Shown here piece after piece: positions 8,406 through 19,885 of a DNA stretch of 64,000 bases. The DNA lies in assembly GCA_002720855.1 (NCBI GenBank), contig PBIN01000015.1:744001-808000 (forward strand), read 5' to 3'. The notes under the pieces are model-generated. The model worked only from the letters and a program-made list of their open reading frames with translations. It was not told the origin of the DNA and did not search any database. How positions within the stretch are numbered: position 1 is the stretch's first letter; every line of letters starts with the position of its first letter. The DNA is from Rhodospirillaceae bacterium. Its GTDB lineage: Bacteria > Pseudomonadota > Alphaproteobacteria > MPNO01 > UBA2964. The position numbers and the translations under genes are program-made.

Positions 8406-9182
8406 ATGAGTTACGAAACAATTTTGGTAGAAACGCGCAAAAATGTTGGGCTGATAACTTTTAACCGGCCCGAAGCATTGAATGCTTTGTCGACGACGCT
8501 GATCACTGAGCTCGCGGAAGCACTCAGGGTCATGGAAAAAACCGATGAAATAGGTGCAATTGTTTTGACCGGGTCCGAAAAGGCTTTTGCTGCTGGCGCA
8601 GATATCAAGGAAATGCAGTCAAAGAGCTGGCCGGACAGTTTCGTGGAAGATTTCATTACGGATGGTTGGGAACAGGTAGCGGCTTGCCGGAAACCCATTA
8701 TCGCAGCCGTTTCGGGATTTGCGCTGGGTGGTGGATGCGAAATAGCGATGATGTGCGATTTCATTCTTGCCTCTGAGACAGCACAATTTGGTCAGCCCGA
8801 AATTAAAATCGGGGTTTGGCCAGGCGCTGGTGGTTCGCAGCGTTTGACCCGACTTGTCGGTAAATCGAAATCTATGGAAATGTGCTTGACCGGCCGCATG
8901 ATGGATGCAGATGAAGCAGAGCGTTCCGGATTAGTCAGCCGCATCATTCCAGTGGCCGATCTCGTTGAGGACGCAGTGGCGACGGCACAAAAAATTGCCT
9001 CCATGTCGAGACCCGCAACGATGATGGTAAAAGATGTCGTTGATCGTGCATATGAGACTACCCTTGCAGAAGGAGTGAGGTACGAACGGCGGATGTTTCA
9101 GGCATCATTTGGTACCCCAGATCAACGCGAAGGCATGGCCGCATTTGTTGAGAAACGGAAGCCGAAATTTGGTTCCGATTAG
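8406..9182 (+). CDS. Enoyl-CoA hydratase
   Basis: A crotonase-family protein of 258 residues, the usual length for a short-chain enoyl-CoA hydratase, which hydrates trans-2-enoyl-CoA in beta-oxidation. The first oxyanion-hole segment AFAAGADIKEM (about 60-70) and the second GFALGGGCEIAMMCD (about 104-118) are intact. Both catalytic glutamates appear present: one in GGGCEIAM and one in the GQPEIKIGVWPGAGG segment. A final GTPDQREGMAAFVEKRKP segment is typical. An AAGGACGGG ribosome site precedes ATG 8406. Neighbours do not narrow the substrate, although the position before rpsT-dnaA is recurrent in alphaproteobacteria. Confidence 0.93.
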   Translation: MSYETILVETRKNVGLITFNRPEALNALSTTLITELAEALRVMEKTDEIGAIVLTGSEKAFAAGADIKEMQSKSWPDSFVEDFITDGWEQVAACRKPIIAAVSGFALGGGCEIAMMCDFILASETAQFGQPEIKIGVWPGAGGSQRLTRLVGKSKSMEMCLTGRMMDADEAERSGLVSRIIPVADLVEDAVATAQKIASMSRPATMMVKDVVDRAYETTLAEGVRYERRMFQASFGTPDQREGMAAFVEKRKPKFGSD

Positions 9183-9218
9183 CGGGTGTTTGGACCCGTA
9201 AAAAACGGTGCTAAATGC

Positions 9219-9247
9219 TTGACGGGAATGGCATCGCGCTATACAAA
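9219..9247 (+). promoter_or_regulatory. Putative rpsT promoter
   Basis: A TTGACG element at 9219-9224 is followed 17 bases later by TACAAA (9242-9247), overlapping TATACA at 9240-9245 (15-base spacing). It lies about 35 bases before the rpsT ATG in the only gap between echA and rpsT, with an AGGA ribosome site at about 9269. Read by eye only. Confidence 0.45.
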
Positions 9248-9281
9248 CCCGGACCGCTGCAGATCAGCAGGATAGAAAGAT

Positions 9282-9545
9282 ATGGCAAATATTGCTTCCG
9301 CAAAAAAGCGCGTTCGTCAGACAGAACGACGCACTGAGCGCAACAGGGACCGGCGCAGCCGGATCAGGAGCGCTGTCAAGGATGTTGAAGTCGCTATCGA
9401 TGCGGGCGATCGTGCGGCCGCGGAGGCTGCGTTCAAGATCGCTGAGCCCGAATTGATGCGTGGTGTATCAAAGGGTGTGATGCAAAAGAATACTGCAGCG
9501 CGAAAGGTTTCGCGTCTGTCTGCGAGAGTTAACGCACTATCCTGA
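9282..9545 (+). CDS. rpsT: 30S ribosomal protein S20
   Basis: An 87-residue, strongly basic, helical protein starting [17 protein letters not shown], the classic S20 beginning. S20 binds 16S rRNA early in assembly of the 30S body. The later segment [20 protein letters not shown] is also diagnostic. It has its own probable promoter upstream and an intrinsic terminator just downstream, so it is probably transcribed alone. Its position directly before dnaA is common in alphaproteobacteria. Confidence 0.97.
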   Translation: MANIASAKKRVRQTERRTERNRDRRSRIRSAVKDVEVAIDAGDRAAAEAAFKIAEPELMRGVSKGVMQKNTAARKVSRLSARVNALS

Positions 9546-9575
9546 TTGTTTTTGGCCAATGAGCCCGAATTGACG

Positions 9576-9607
9576 AACCGCATCAGGCGCACTTGGTGCG
9601 GTTTTTT
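9576..9607 (+). terminator. rpsT intrinsic terminator
   Basis: AACCGCATCA (9576-9585) pairs with TGGTGCGGTT (9594-9603) with one T-G wobble, around an 8-base loop, and runs into a T6 tract (9602-9607). It is 30 bases after the rpsT stop codon. Confidence 0.88.
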
Positions 9608-10074
9608 GATTCTGCCTCATTTGGTCTTCGATAAAATAGATGTCTACAATACCCCGAAAATTTAGGGTTTTCGCGCAAGTCCTTGACTCGATGTCATGAT
9701 TCGGGAGTCGTTCATTTGTCAATGAATTTTTTAATATTTTTGTGGCGAAATCGGCTTGCTATCCGTATCGGTGCGAATTAGATTTAATTGCAGCGTCGGA
9801 ACGGATACAGAGGCATTTAAGTAAAAAACATCTGTTTTTCTATCAATTTAAGTAATGGATTAGATTTTTATAATAAAACTATTGTTTAGATTTAAATCTA
9901 ATCCTATTTCAGGGTTGGCACCCAAATAAAGGCAGTGAGGCTAGAAGCACTATAAAAAGCGGACAACTATTCAATACCCTACCGACCGGCGATGAAGATT
10001 TCCGCTTCTAGTTGAACTGAATAATCTACGCGATTCACTATTTTGTGGATCGTTGGGGGACTGGGGAACAAAGA
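9608..10074. other. dnaA upstream region: AT-rich, inverted and direct repeats, GANTC cluster
   Basis: This 467-base gap has no supported gene. It contains three GANTC sites within 25 bases (9685-9689, 9698-9702, 9705-9709). The octamer TTAGATTT appears at 9778, 9860 and 9886, and its complement AAATCTAA at 9894. A perfect 11-base inverted repeat, GGATTAGATTT (9857-9867) and AAATCTAATCC (9894-9904), flanks a very AT-rich spacer. 51 of 60 bases at 9841-9900 are A or T. A weak DnaA-box-like TGTGGATCG lies at 10044-10052, two mismatches from consensus. It must hold the dnaA promoter, and could be all or part of a replication origin because the gene-strand switch of the region lies just to its left. 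No perfect DnaA box was found here. Confidence 0.55.
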
Positions 10075-11457
10075 ATGCCGGGACCAAGGCTTGATCCGAA
10101 GATTACAGCTCAATGGGCACGAGTGCGCGGGCTGCTAAGATCGGAAGTAGGGGATGCATCCTACCGCAGCTGGTTGAAACCGCTCACGTTGGTTTCCGTG
10201 ATTGACGGTACAGCAAAAATCGCCGTTCCAACGCGTTTTATGCGCGATTGGGTTGTGAGCCATTATGGAGATCGGCTGCGCGAATTGTGGGTCGGCGAGA
10301 ATTCTTCGATCGATGTCATCGATATATTCGTGCAAACGCCGACCACCCGACCGCTAAATCGCCCCGTAGAGAAAAAGGCAGACGAGCCATCGCAGACCGG
10401 CCCTTCGGCGTCAGGTGGTGAGGCGCGCCCCGAAATAAGTGCTCCTCTGGATCCTCGCTTCACCTTTTCAAATTTTGTCGTCGGAAAACCTAACGAGCTG
10501 GCTTATGCGGCTGCTCGACGGGTCGCTGATTCCGATAACGCACCCTTTAATCCATTGTTTCTGTATGGCGGTGTTGGACTGGGCAAGACGCATTTGATGC
10601 ATGCAATTGCCAACCATACACGCGGAAAATTTCCCGAACGCCGGGTCGTTTATTTGTCCGCTGAGAAGTTTATGTTCCATTTCATCCGTGCCTTGCGCTT
10701 CAAGGATACGGTCGCCTTCAAGGAACAGTTTCGTTCGGTTGATTTACTGATGATCGACGATGTCCAGTTCATTAATGGCAAAGAAGCAACTCAGGAAGAG
10801 TTCTTTCATACATTCAACGACCTGGTAGACAATAATCGTCAGGTTGTCATTTCCGCCGACAAATCGCCGTCTGATTTGGAGGGAATGGAAGAGCGCTTGC
10901 GGTCACGCCTTGGCTGGGGTCTTGTTGCAGATATTCACGCAACCAGCTTTGAGTTGCGGCTGGGGATTCTGGATGTCAAAGCCGAACGTCTGGGTATCGA
11001 TATTCCAGTAAAGGTCAAAGAGTTTTTGTCGCATCGCATCACCTCTAATGTGCGGGAACTCGAAGGTGCCCTGAACAGAGTTGTCGCACATGCGGAACTT
11101 GTTGGCCGGGAAATTACACTAGAGACCTGTCAGGAGGTCCTGCACGATATTTTGCGGGCCAACGACCGCCGGGTCACTATCGAAGAAATCCAAAAGCGTG
11201 TTTCGGAGCATTTCAATATACGGATTGCAGACATGCATTCAGCGCGTCGCGCCCGTGCCGTCGCGCGCCCGAGGCAGGTTGCCATGTATCTCGCAAAGCA
11301 ACTTACCTCTCGCTCACTCCCCGAAATTGGTCGAAAGTTTGGTGGCCGTGATCATACAACAGTGATGCACGCCGTTAAGAAAGTTGAAGAGTTACGGCAA
11401 ACAGATTCGGCCTTCTGCGAGGATGTTGATCTTCTGCGGCGAATGCTCGAGGGATAA
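10075..11457 (+). CDS. dnaA: Chromosomal replication initiator DnaA
   Basis: DnaA binds 9-mer boxes at oriC, opens the duplex and recruits the helicase, and also acts as a transcription factor. The 460-residue product has domain I (ITAQWARVRGLLRSEVGDAS), a short charged linker near 100-120, the AAA+ domain with Walker A GGVGLGKT (about 165-172) and Walker B LLMIDDVQF, the sensor segment FRSVDLL, and the C-terminal DNA-binding helix-turn-helix with signature GGRDHTTVMHAVKKV (about 424-438). ATG 10075 is preferred, with GGGGAACAAAG just before it. An in-frame GTG at 10045 would add ten residues and is possible. It heads dnaA-dnaN-recF-gyrB. Confidence 0.97.
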   Translation: MPGPRLDPKITAQWARVRGLLRSEVGDASYRSWLKPLTLVSVIDGTAKIAVPTRFMRDWVVSHYGDRLRELWVGENSSIDVIDIFVQTPTTRPLNRPVEKKADEPSQTGPSASGGEARPEISAPLDPRFTFSNFVVGKPNELAYAAARRVADSDNAPFNPLFLYGGVGLGKTHLMHAIANHTRGKFPERRVVYLSAEKFMFHFIRALRFKDTVAFKEQFRSVDLLMIDDVQFINGKEATQEEFFHTFNDLVDNNRQVVISADKSPSDLEGMEERLRSRLGWGLVADIHATSFELRLGILDVKAERLGIDIPVKVKEFLSHRITSNVRELEGALNRVVAHAELVGREITLETCQEVLHDILRANDRRVTIEEIQKRVSEHFNIRIADMHSARRARAVARPRQVAMYLAKQLTSRSLPEIGRKFGGRDHTTVMHAVKKVEELRQTDSAFCEDVDLLRRMLEG

Positions 11458-11620
11458 CGGCAGTTTTCTGCGGTTTTTCCAGCAAATAATCTGGTTCATT
11501 TAGGGTATCTAAACCCGTGCGGCCATCCCCCTGAAATGCTATATTTTAGCTGCCTGCGAGGCTATGCGGGTGGCTGAGACAGGCCGGTATTTTTTATACT
11601 AATGAGAACCATTTTACGCC

Positions 11621-12742
11621 ATGAAGTTTACGATTGATCGCGGTGCTTTATTGAAGGCATTGACCCATGTCCAGAGCGTAGTTGAACGCCGAAATACCAT
11701 TCCAATTTTGTCCAATGTTTTGATGCGCGCTGATGATGGTGCGGTCGAACTCTCGGCAACAGATATGGACATTGCGGTGGTCGAAAAGGTATCGGCAGAC
11801 GTCTCACAGCAAGGCGCGACAACTGTCCCAGCCCATACCTTGTTTGATATCGTTCGAAAGCTAGAGGATGGATCGCAGATAGAGCTTGGCGGTGGGTCTG
11901 AAGAGGGCCAAATGGCGATGCGGTCAGGTCGCTCGACGTTGAAACTGGCGACATTGGCGAGCGAAGATTTTCCGGCGATGACCGATGATGATATGCCACA
12001 CAGCTTTACGCTCGAAGCTGCAGCGCTTCGCGCCCTTATCGACCGCACGCGTTTTGCAATTTCGACGGAGGAAACTCGGTATTATCTCAACGGCATCTAT
12101 CTGCATGCTGCCGAGAGCGATGAGGGTGGCGCTGTGTTGCGGGCTGTTGCAACAGACGGACATCGGTTGGCGCGTATGGAGATTCCTGTTCCGGCGGGCG
12201 CTGAAGGCATTCCAGGTGTGATCGTACCGCGCAAAACGGTCAATGAACTCCGAAAACTTATTGATGAGGCAGAAGACGACATTGCCGTTATGATGTCGGA
12301 TACAAAGATTCGTTTTGCGATGGACGGGATCGTTTTAAGCTCGAAGCTTATCGATGGTACTTTTCCCGACTATGATCGCGTTATACCGGAAGCAAATGAC
12401 AAGTTTCTTGAGGTGAGCTGCAACCGGTTTGAGCGTGCGGTTGATCTTGTATCAACTATTTCGACTGAAAAATCCCGCGCTATTAAACTGAGCCTTGGCG
12501 CAAATAGCCTTGTGCTTTCCGCGACCAGCCCCGATGCCGGTAGTGCTACGGAAGAGCTTGAAGTTGAATATGACGATGGCGATCTTGAAATAGGCTTTAA
12601 CTCCAAATACCTGATCGATATCACCCAGCAAATTCAGGGCGATAAAGCCCGTTTCGCGCTTTCTGATGCTGCATCGCCTACCCTCGTGAAGGATCTCGAG
12701 GATGAAAATGCGCTCTACGTCCTGATGCCGATGCGGGTATAG
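11621..12742 (+). CDS. dnaN: DNA polymerase III beta sliding clamp
   Basis: The 373-residue beta clamp has the usual length. It opens MKFTIDRGALLKALTHVQSV, continues RRNTIPILSNVLM, and ends NALYVLMPMRV, the family's characteristic C-terminus. Two such subunits form the ring that tethers Pol III and recruits repair factors. It follows dnaA by 163 bases, which show no second gene and may contain a separate promoter. The gap before recF is 59 bases. Confidence 0.98.
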   Translation: MKFTIDRGALLKALTHVQSVVERRNTIPILSNVLMRADDGAVELSATDMDIAVVEKVSADVSQQGATTVPAHTLFDIVRKLEDGSQIELGGGSEEGQMAMRSGRSTLKLATLASEDFPAMTDDDMPHSFTLEAAALRALIDRTRFAISTEETRYYLNGIYLHAAESDEGGAVLRAVATDGHRLARMEIPVPAGAEGIPGVIVPRKTVNELRKLIDEAEDDIAVMMSDTKIRFAMDGIVLSSKLIDGTFPDYDRVIPEANDKFLEVSCNRFERAVDLVSTISTEKSRAIKLSLGANSLVLSATSPDAGSATEELEVEYDDGDLEIGFNSKYLIDITQQIQGDKARFALSDAASPTLVKDLEDENALYVLMPMRV

Positions 12743-12801
12743 AGGCGCTTCCCCTGTCGACACTTCAGCCCGCTCTTCGAACAGATTCTGACGCCAATAC
12801 G

Positions 12802-13971
12802 ATGGCCGTTCAGCGGTTGGTGCTTACCGATTTTCGTTGTTACGCGTCTTTGCGTCTCAATATCGATGCACCAATGATCGCCCTGACGGGCGCAAATGGT
12901 GCTGGCAAGACCAATCTTCTGGAAGCGATTTCACTTTTGGTCCCCGGCCGCGGTCTGCGTAGTGCCCGCCTGACGGACCTGGCCCGCCGAGAGCATGGTA
13001 ACCCAAACCTCGGACAAGGTTGGGCGGTTGCGGCAACAATTAATGGCATAGAAGGTCATTGTGAAGTCGGTACGGGAATTTCGGAAGACCCAGGAACAGA
13101 CAATCCGAGACGGTCGGTCCGCATAAACGGTGCCACGGCGACTGGCCAGTCGGCACTTGGCGAACGGCTTTCGGCACTTTGGATCACACCGGATATGCAG
13201 CGCCTGTTTACAGAAGGCGCTTCGGGACGCCGTCGGTTTCTGGATCGTCTGGTTTTTGGTTTCGATCCGGCACATGCCGGCCGATTAAAAGCGTTTGAAA
13301 AGGCAATGCGGGAAAGGTCTCGCCTTCTTCAAACTGAAGTGACACAGGGAACATCTGCCGATCCTGCTTGGCTAAATGTTCTTGAAGAAACAATCGTTGA
13401 AAAAGGCGTTGCCATAGCTGCCGCCCGTATCGGGTTGATTGACCGGCTTAACCCTGCTTGTGCGATGGGGGTCGGGCCTTTCCCGTCAGCGTCCCTTGCG
13501 CTTGACGGGGTTTTGGATGGCTGGCTAAGCAATATGCCAGCCCTTGAAGCGGAAGACCGATATAAAGCCGCTTTGCAGGAGTCCCGGATAGAGGACAGGG
13601 CCGCGCGGAGCGCTGCCATTGGACCGCATCGCAGCGATCTGGCAGTGACTCATATTCTAAAGGATGCTCCTGCGTCGCAATGCTCAACCGGCGAACAAAA
13701 AGCGTTGCTAATCAGTATTGTACTTGCCAATGCACGGCTTCAGTCACTCGAACGCGGTGCCTGTCCCATATTGTTGCTGGATGAGATCGCAGCTCATCTC
13801 GACGAAGATCGCCGCAGCGCTCTTTTTGCTGAAATTCAGGCTCTCGGTGCGCAGGCCTGGATGACGGGAACGGATGCGTCCTTGTTCGCGCCTATATCGG
13901 CACATGTACAACATTTTACCGTGGCAGACGCAGTGGTAACCGAAAGTTCTCCCGATGCGTTTGCTGCATAG
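12802..13971 (+). CDS. recF: DNA replication and repair protein RecF
   Basis: RecF (389 residues) is an SMC/ABC-like ATPase that loads RecA at gaps with RecO and RecR. It shows Walker A GANGAGKT (30-37), the PGRGLRSARL segment, the signature CSTGEQKALLISIVLA and Walker B ILLLDEIAAHLDEDRR. LTDFRCYASL near the start matches the family's LxxFRNY motif. It lies in the standard dnaN-recF-gyrB order, 24 bases before gyrB. Confidence 0.96.
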   Translation: MAVQRLVLTDFRCYASLRLNIDAPMIALTGANGAGKTNLLEAISLLVPGRGLRSARLTDLARREHGNPNLGQGWAVAATINGIEGHCEVGTGISEDPGTDNPRRSVRINGATATGQSALGERLSALWITPDMQRLFTEGASGRRRFLDRLVFGFDPAHAGRLKAFEKAMRERSRLLQTEVTQGTSADPAWLNVLEETIVEKGVAIAAARIGLIDRLNPACAMGVGPFPSASLALDGVLDGWLSNMPALEAEDRYKAALQESRIEDRAARSAAIGPHRSDLAVTHILKDAPASQCSTGEQKALLISIVLANARLQSLERGACPILLLDEIAAHLDEDRRSALFAEIQALGAQAWMTGTDASLFAPISAHVQHFTVADAVVTESSPDAFAA

Positions 13972-13977
13972 TTTTAA

Positions 13978-16437
<2,460 letters not shown>

Positions 16438-16446
16438 TTACTAAAT

Positions 16447-16959
16447 TTACTGAGAAAGCCGACGAAAGCTCTCGCCGAGAGCGGCGCATAAAACAACATC
16501 TGAAAGCTCTGGCGCCATGGTCTTGTAAAATTTGCGGGCCTTTTTGTTTCGCTTAAGGACCGACCAGAACATCCATTCGCCGCCATTTTCTTTACAGGCC
16601 CGCGCGGTCGCCCTCATTAGAGCCCTGCCAACACCGCGTCGACGCCAAGCCTGATCGACGTAGAGATCCGATAAATAAACCCCGCGCGTCGCCCGGTCCG
16701 TATCGTAACCTTCAAAGTAAAGGGCATAACCTACGATGCGATCATCTATTTCCGCGACCAGCGCCGTAAATGCTGGTTTTTCACCGAAGCCATCCGTGCG
16801 GTAGGCCTCCTCTGTTAACCGGGACGGACGCCCGCCATCTGCAATACTGAGTGATTGGGCAAGTCGAACAACGTCCGCCGCATCGTCGATCACCGCCAGC
16901 CTTACAGAGACAGGCGTTATTTCGCGTTCCGGTCTAACTGATTTTAAAAATAGGGCCAT
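16447..16959 (-). CDS. GNAT family N-acetyltransferase
   Basis: A 170-residue GCN5-related acetyltransferase. The acetyl-CoA pyrophosphate loop is RRRGVGRAL (about 119-127), preceded by the strand GVYLSDLYVDQAW, and the C-terminal NKKARKFYKTM segment is typical of the fold. These patterns match small-amine or polyamine acetyltransferases (diamine acetyltransferase-like), but the substrate cannot be read from the sequence. A GTG directly precedes the ATG chosen at 16959. Confidence 0.85.
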   Translation of the reverse strand: MALFLKSVRPEREITPVSVRLAVIDDAADVVRLAQSLSIADGGRPSRLTEEAYRTDGFGEKPAFTALVAEIDDRIVGYALYFEGYDTDRATRGVYLSDLYVDQAWRRRGVGRALMRATARACKENGGEWMFWSVLKRNKKARKFYKTMAPELSDVVLCAALGESFRRLSQ

Positions 16960-17070
16960 CACACATCGAAGTCTGAGAACTTAAAGGACTCGGTTAATTT
17001 GAACCAATGGCTCAGCGGTGTCACATCAAAATCACTTTTTGTGAATCGCTCGGGCCATCAAAATAGGTAA

Positions 17071-18912
17071 ATGGCGAAAAAAAATTCTGAACAAAAGCCC
17101 TCTGAGAAAAATGTAGGACGCGGGCGTCCGAGGTCGCGTTGGGCTACCTTCTTTAAATGGACCGTTGTTTTTACAATTTGGACCGGCCTGATTGTGGCTG
17201 GAGTTCTCGCCTACTATGCTTGGGATCTTCCCGATCTAGACAAGTTAGAAACTCCGTCGCGGCGACCGAGTGTTACAATTCTGGCTTCTGACAGTTCAGT
17301 CATTGCTACTTACGGACATTTGCATTCAGGGACTGTGAAATTTAATGAAGTCCCGCCCTTTTTCATTCAGGCGATAATTGCCACTGAGGACCGCCGTTTT
17401 TTTGATCATATTGGCGTCGACCTACTGGGGATTGCGCGAGCCGCTATTACAAATTTACGGGCGGGCAGAGTGCGTCAGGGCGGCAGTACGTTGACGCAGC
17501 AGCTCGCGAAGAACCTGTTTCTGACACCGGAACGATCCTTCGGACGAAAAATTCGCGAATTGCTTTTGGCCTTTTGGTTGGAAGCACGATTTTCGAAGAA
17601 ACAGATTTTTACGATCTATTTGAATAGGGTTTATCTAGGTTCTGGAACCTACGGTGTTGGCGCTGCAGCAAATCGTTATTTCGGAAAAAAAGTACGCCAG
17701 CTATCTTTGAGGGAATCTGCTGTGTTGGCGGGCCTCCTAAAAGCACCGACCCGTTATTCGCCTTTGCGCAATAAAAAATTGGGTTTAACTCGCGCAAATC
17801 AGGTGTTGGACAATATGGTTGCAGCCGGCTTTCTTACCAGACGCGATGCCGCGAGAGCGAAATCAGAAAAGCTGAGATTAGTCGGTCGTTCGACTGGAAG
17901 CGGTGCACGCTATTTTACCGACTGGATTCTTGATCGAGCTGCAGGATTCGTCGGCCGAACAGATCGCGATCTGATAATCAAATCAACGTTGTCGCCGCGT
18001 ATGCAAAGAATTGCGGAGGATAAAGTTGCTGGAATGCTCAACAAGCAAGGCAGAATCCGGAATGTTGGGCAGGCAGCGCTGGTATCGATTTCACCAAACG
18101 GTGCGATCAAAGCAATGGTCGGCGGTCGGCGCTATGCTGCCAGCCAGTTTAATCGAGCTACACAAGCCCTTCGTCAGCCTGGATCGGCGTTTAAATTGTT
18201 CGTTTATCTCGCTGCCATGGAAGCCGGGCTGAGACCGGGTGAGTTCGTAATCGATGGACCTGTTTCGATAAAAGGCTGGAGACCACGCAACTATTCAGGA
18301 AGATATTTGGGACGAATTACGCTTCGTGAGGCGCTTGCAAAATCGGTGAACACCGCTGCTGTGAAAGTATCGGAAAGAGTGGGGAGACAAAATGTCGTTA
18401 AAGCCGCAGAGCGGCTTGGGATTACGTCAAAACTTAAAGGACACCCCTCGATTGCTTTGGGGGCTGGCGAAGCAAGCCTCCTGGACATGACAGCCGCCTA
18501 TGCAGTTTTTGCCAATCGTGGCTATCCCGCTTGGCCATTTGGAATTCTGGAAATTCGCGATGGTCAGAAACAGCTTTTGTATCGGCGCAGCTCAACTGGT
18601 GCCGGCCGGCTGGTTGAGCCTGAATCAGTACGCAAAATTCAATCCATGCTTAGCGACGTAATAATAAGTGGTACAGGGCGCCGTGCAAAAATGCAGCGGC
18701 CGGCAGCAGGTAAAACCGGCACAAGTCAGGGATTTCGGGATGCATGGTTTATTGGTTTTACGGCAGAGTTAGCCACTGGTGTTTGGTTGGGCAATGACAA
18801 CTCATCACCCATGAAGAATGTGTCAGGCGGTTCGTTACCGACAATTTTGTGGCGACGATTCATGATCGATGCCCTGAAAAGAGCGCCTATTAAGCCTCTT
18901 CCGGCCCCCTAA
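17071..18912 (+). CDS. Class A penicillin-binding protein (PBP1A family)
   Basis: A 613-residue bifunctional peptidoglycan synthase. A basic cytoplasmic tail (1-25) leads to one membrane helix (about 27-50). The GT51 glycosyltransferase domain carries ATEDRRFFDHIGVD (Glu about 107) and GGSTLTQQLAKNLFL. The transpeptidase domain carries the SxxK serine in QPGSAFKLF (about 370), SVN in KSVNTAAVKV (about 424) and KTGTS (about 547). It is shorter than classical 800-residue PBP1A and lacks room for the OB-like insert, like PBP2D/PBP1-type short class A enzymes. It stands alone between the GNAT gene and an EamA transporter. Confidence 0.95.
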   Translation: MAKKNSEQKPSEKNVGRGRPRSRWATFFKWTVVFTIWTGLIVAGVLAYYAWDLPDLDKLETPSRRPSVTILASDSSVIATYGHLHSGTVKFNEVPPFFIQAIIATEDRRFFDHIGVDLLGIARAAITNLRAGRVRQGGSTLTQQLAKNLFLTPERSFGRKIRELLLAFWLEARFSKKQIFTIYLNRVYLGSGTYGVGAAANRYFGKKVRQLSLRESAVLAGLLKAPTRYSPLRNKKLGLTRANQVLDNMVAAGFLTRRDAARAKSEKLRLVGRSTGSGARYFTDWILDRAAGFVGRTDRDLIIKSTLSPRMQRIAEDKVAGMLNKQGRIRNVGQAALVSISPNGAIKAMVGGRRYAASQFNRATQALRQPGSAFKLFVYLAAMEAGLRPGEFVIDGPVSIKGWRPRNYSGRYLGRITLREALAKSVNTAAVKVSERVGRQNVVKAAERLGITSKLKGHPSIALGAGEASLLDMTAAYAVFANRGYPAWPFGILEIRDGQKQLLYRRSSTGAGRLVEPESVRKIQSMLSDVIISGTGRRAKMQRPAAGKTGTSQGFRDAWFIGFTAELATGVWLGNDNSSPMKNVSGGSLPTILWRRFMIDALKRAPIKPLPAP

Positions 18913-18965
18913 AACGCGATCCCCGCGGGTATCAATCAGCTATTTCTCTCTATATATGAAGGCGT

Positions 18966-19871
18966 ATGATCCCGTCGTCCGCCCCAAATAAATTACTGCC
19001 AATCGCCCTGCTGTTGATGATTGGCTGCCTATGGGGCTTCTTTTTCATTCTTATTAAGAACACGGTTACTGACGGTATCCATCCGACGGCGTATGTATTC
19101 TGGTTTTGTCTTGGGGCTGGGATCGTCGTCCTGTTAATTGGGTTAAGTCGTGGTTCCCGCCCGCCCCTAACACGTCAGCATATTGCCTATTATTTTCGCG
19201 CAGCGGCGCTGCGATTTACCTTCGCCAACATCATTCTTTATGCGGCACAAGGCAAATTACCAGTTGGCGTAATGGCTGTAATCATGGCGTTTACGCCGAT
19301 ATTTACGCATTTAGTAAGTTTGATCACCCGCCTAGAGAAACTCGCTTGGTTACGCCTTGCTGGAATTATCATAGGATTTGCAGGTGTCTTGATCATCGTC
19401 GTGCCTGATGCATCGCTTCCCGACCCTTCCCTCGCCATCTGGGTTCTGATCGGTTTTGGAACACCGCTATTACATGGCTTTGCCTACGTATTTTTGTCAG
19501 ATTCCAATCGCCCTCCTGACGTAGATTCTTTGCAGCTTGCAACGGGAACCCTTTTGGCAGCAGCGGCGATGGCGCTACCAATTTCTCTTGCAATCGGTGA
19601 ATTCCATTTTCTCGCCCCACCGTTTTCCAACGGCGAACTATCAATGATGCTTCATTTCGTACTTGCGGGAATTAATTTTTATGGCGTCTTTGAGTTAATT
19701 CGAATTGCTGGCCCAACCTATATGAGCCAATCGAGCTTTATGTCCGTCGTGTTCGGTGTATTTTTCGGCATTGTTTTGTTGGGAGAACAGCACAGCCTCT
19801 ATGTGTGGGCTGCGATTGCGATGATTCTCGCTGGCGTCGCGCTGGTCAATGCAAAACAGGGCAAGCCTTAG
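18966..19871 (+). CDS. EamA/DMT family transporter
   Basis: A 301-residue, very hydrophobic protein with about ten predicted membrane helices arranged as two five-helix EamA repeats, typical of drug/metabolite exporters (RhaT/YdcZ-like superfamily). The first repeat has the family start LLLMIGCLWGFFFILIKN, and the second half ends with PTYMSQSSFMSVVFGVFFG and GVALVNAKQG. The transported compound is unknown. It follows the PBP gene by 53 bases and converges with the UPF0260 gene. Confidence 0.9.
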   Translation: MIPSSAPNKLLPIALLLMIGCLWGFFFILIKNTVTDGIHPTAYVFWFCLGAGIVVLLIGLSRGSRPPLTRQHIAYYFRAAALRFTFANIILYAAQGKLPVGVMAVIMAFTPIFTHLVSLITRLEKLAWLRLAGIIIGFAGVLIIVVPDASLPDPSLAIWVLIGFGTPLLHGFAYVFLSDSNRPPDVDSLQLATGTLLAAAAMALPISLAIGEFHFLAPPFSNGELSMMLHFVLAGINFYGVFELIRIAGPTYMSQSSFMSVVFGVFFGIVLLGEQHSLYVWAAIAMILAGVALVNAKQGKP

Positions 19872-19885
19872 TGCATAGAAGCACA

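Noticed and set aside
10044-10052. DnaA-box-like TGTGGATCG at the dnaA start
   Set aside because: Two mismatches from consensus, so it is not evidence of an origin on its own.
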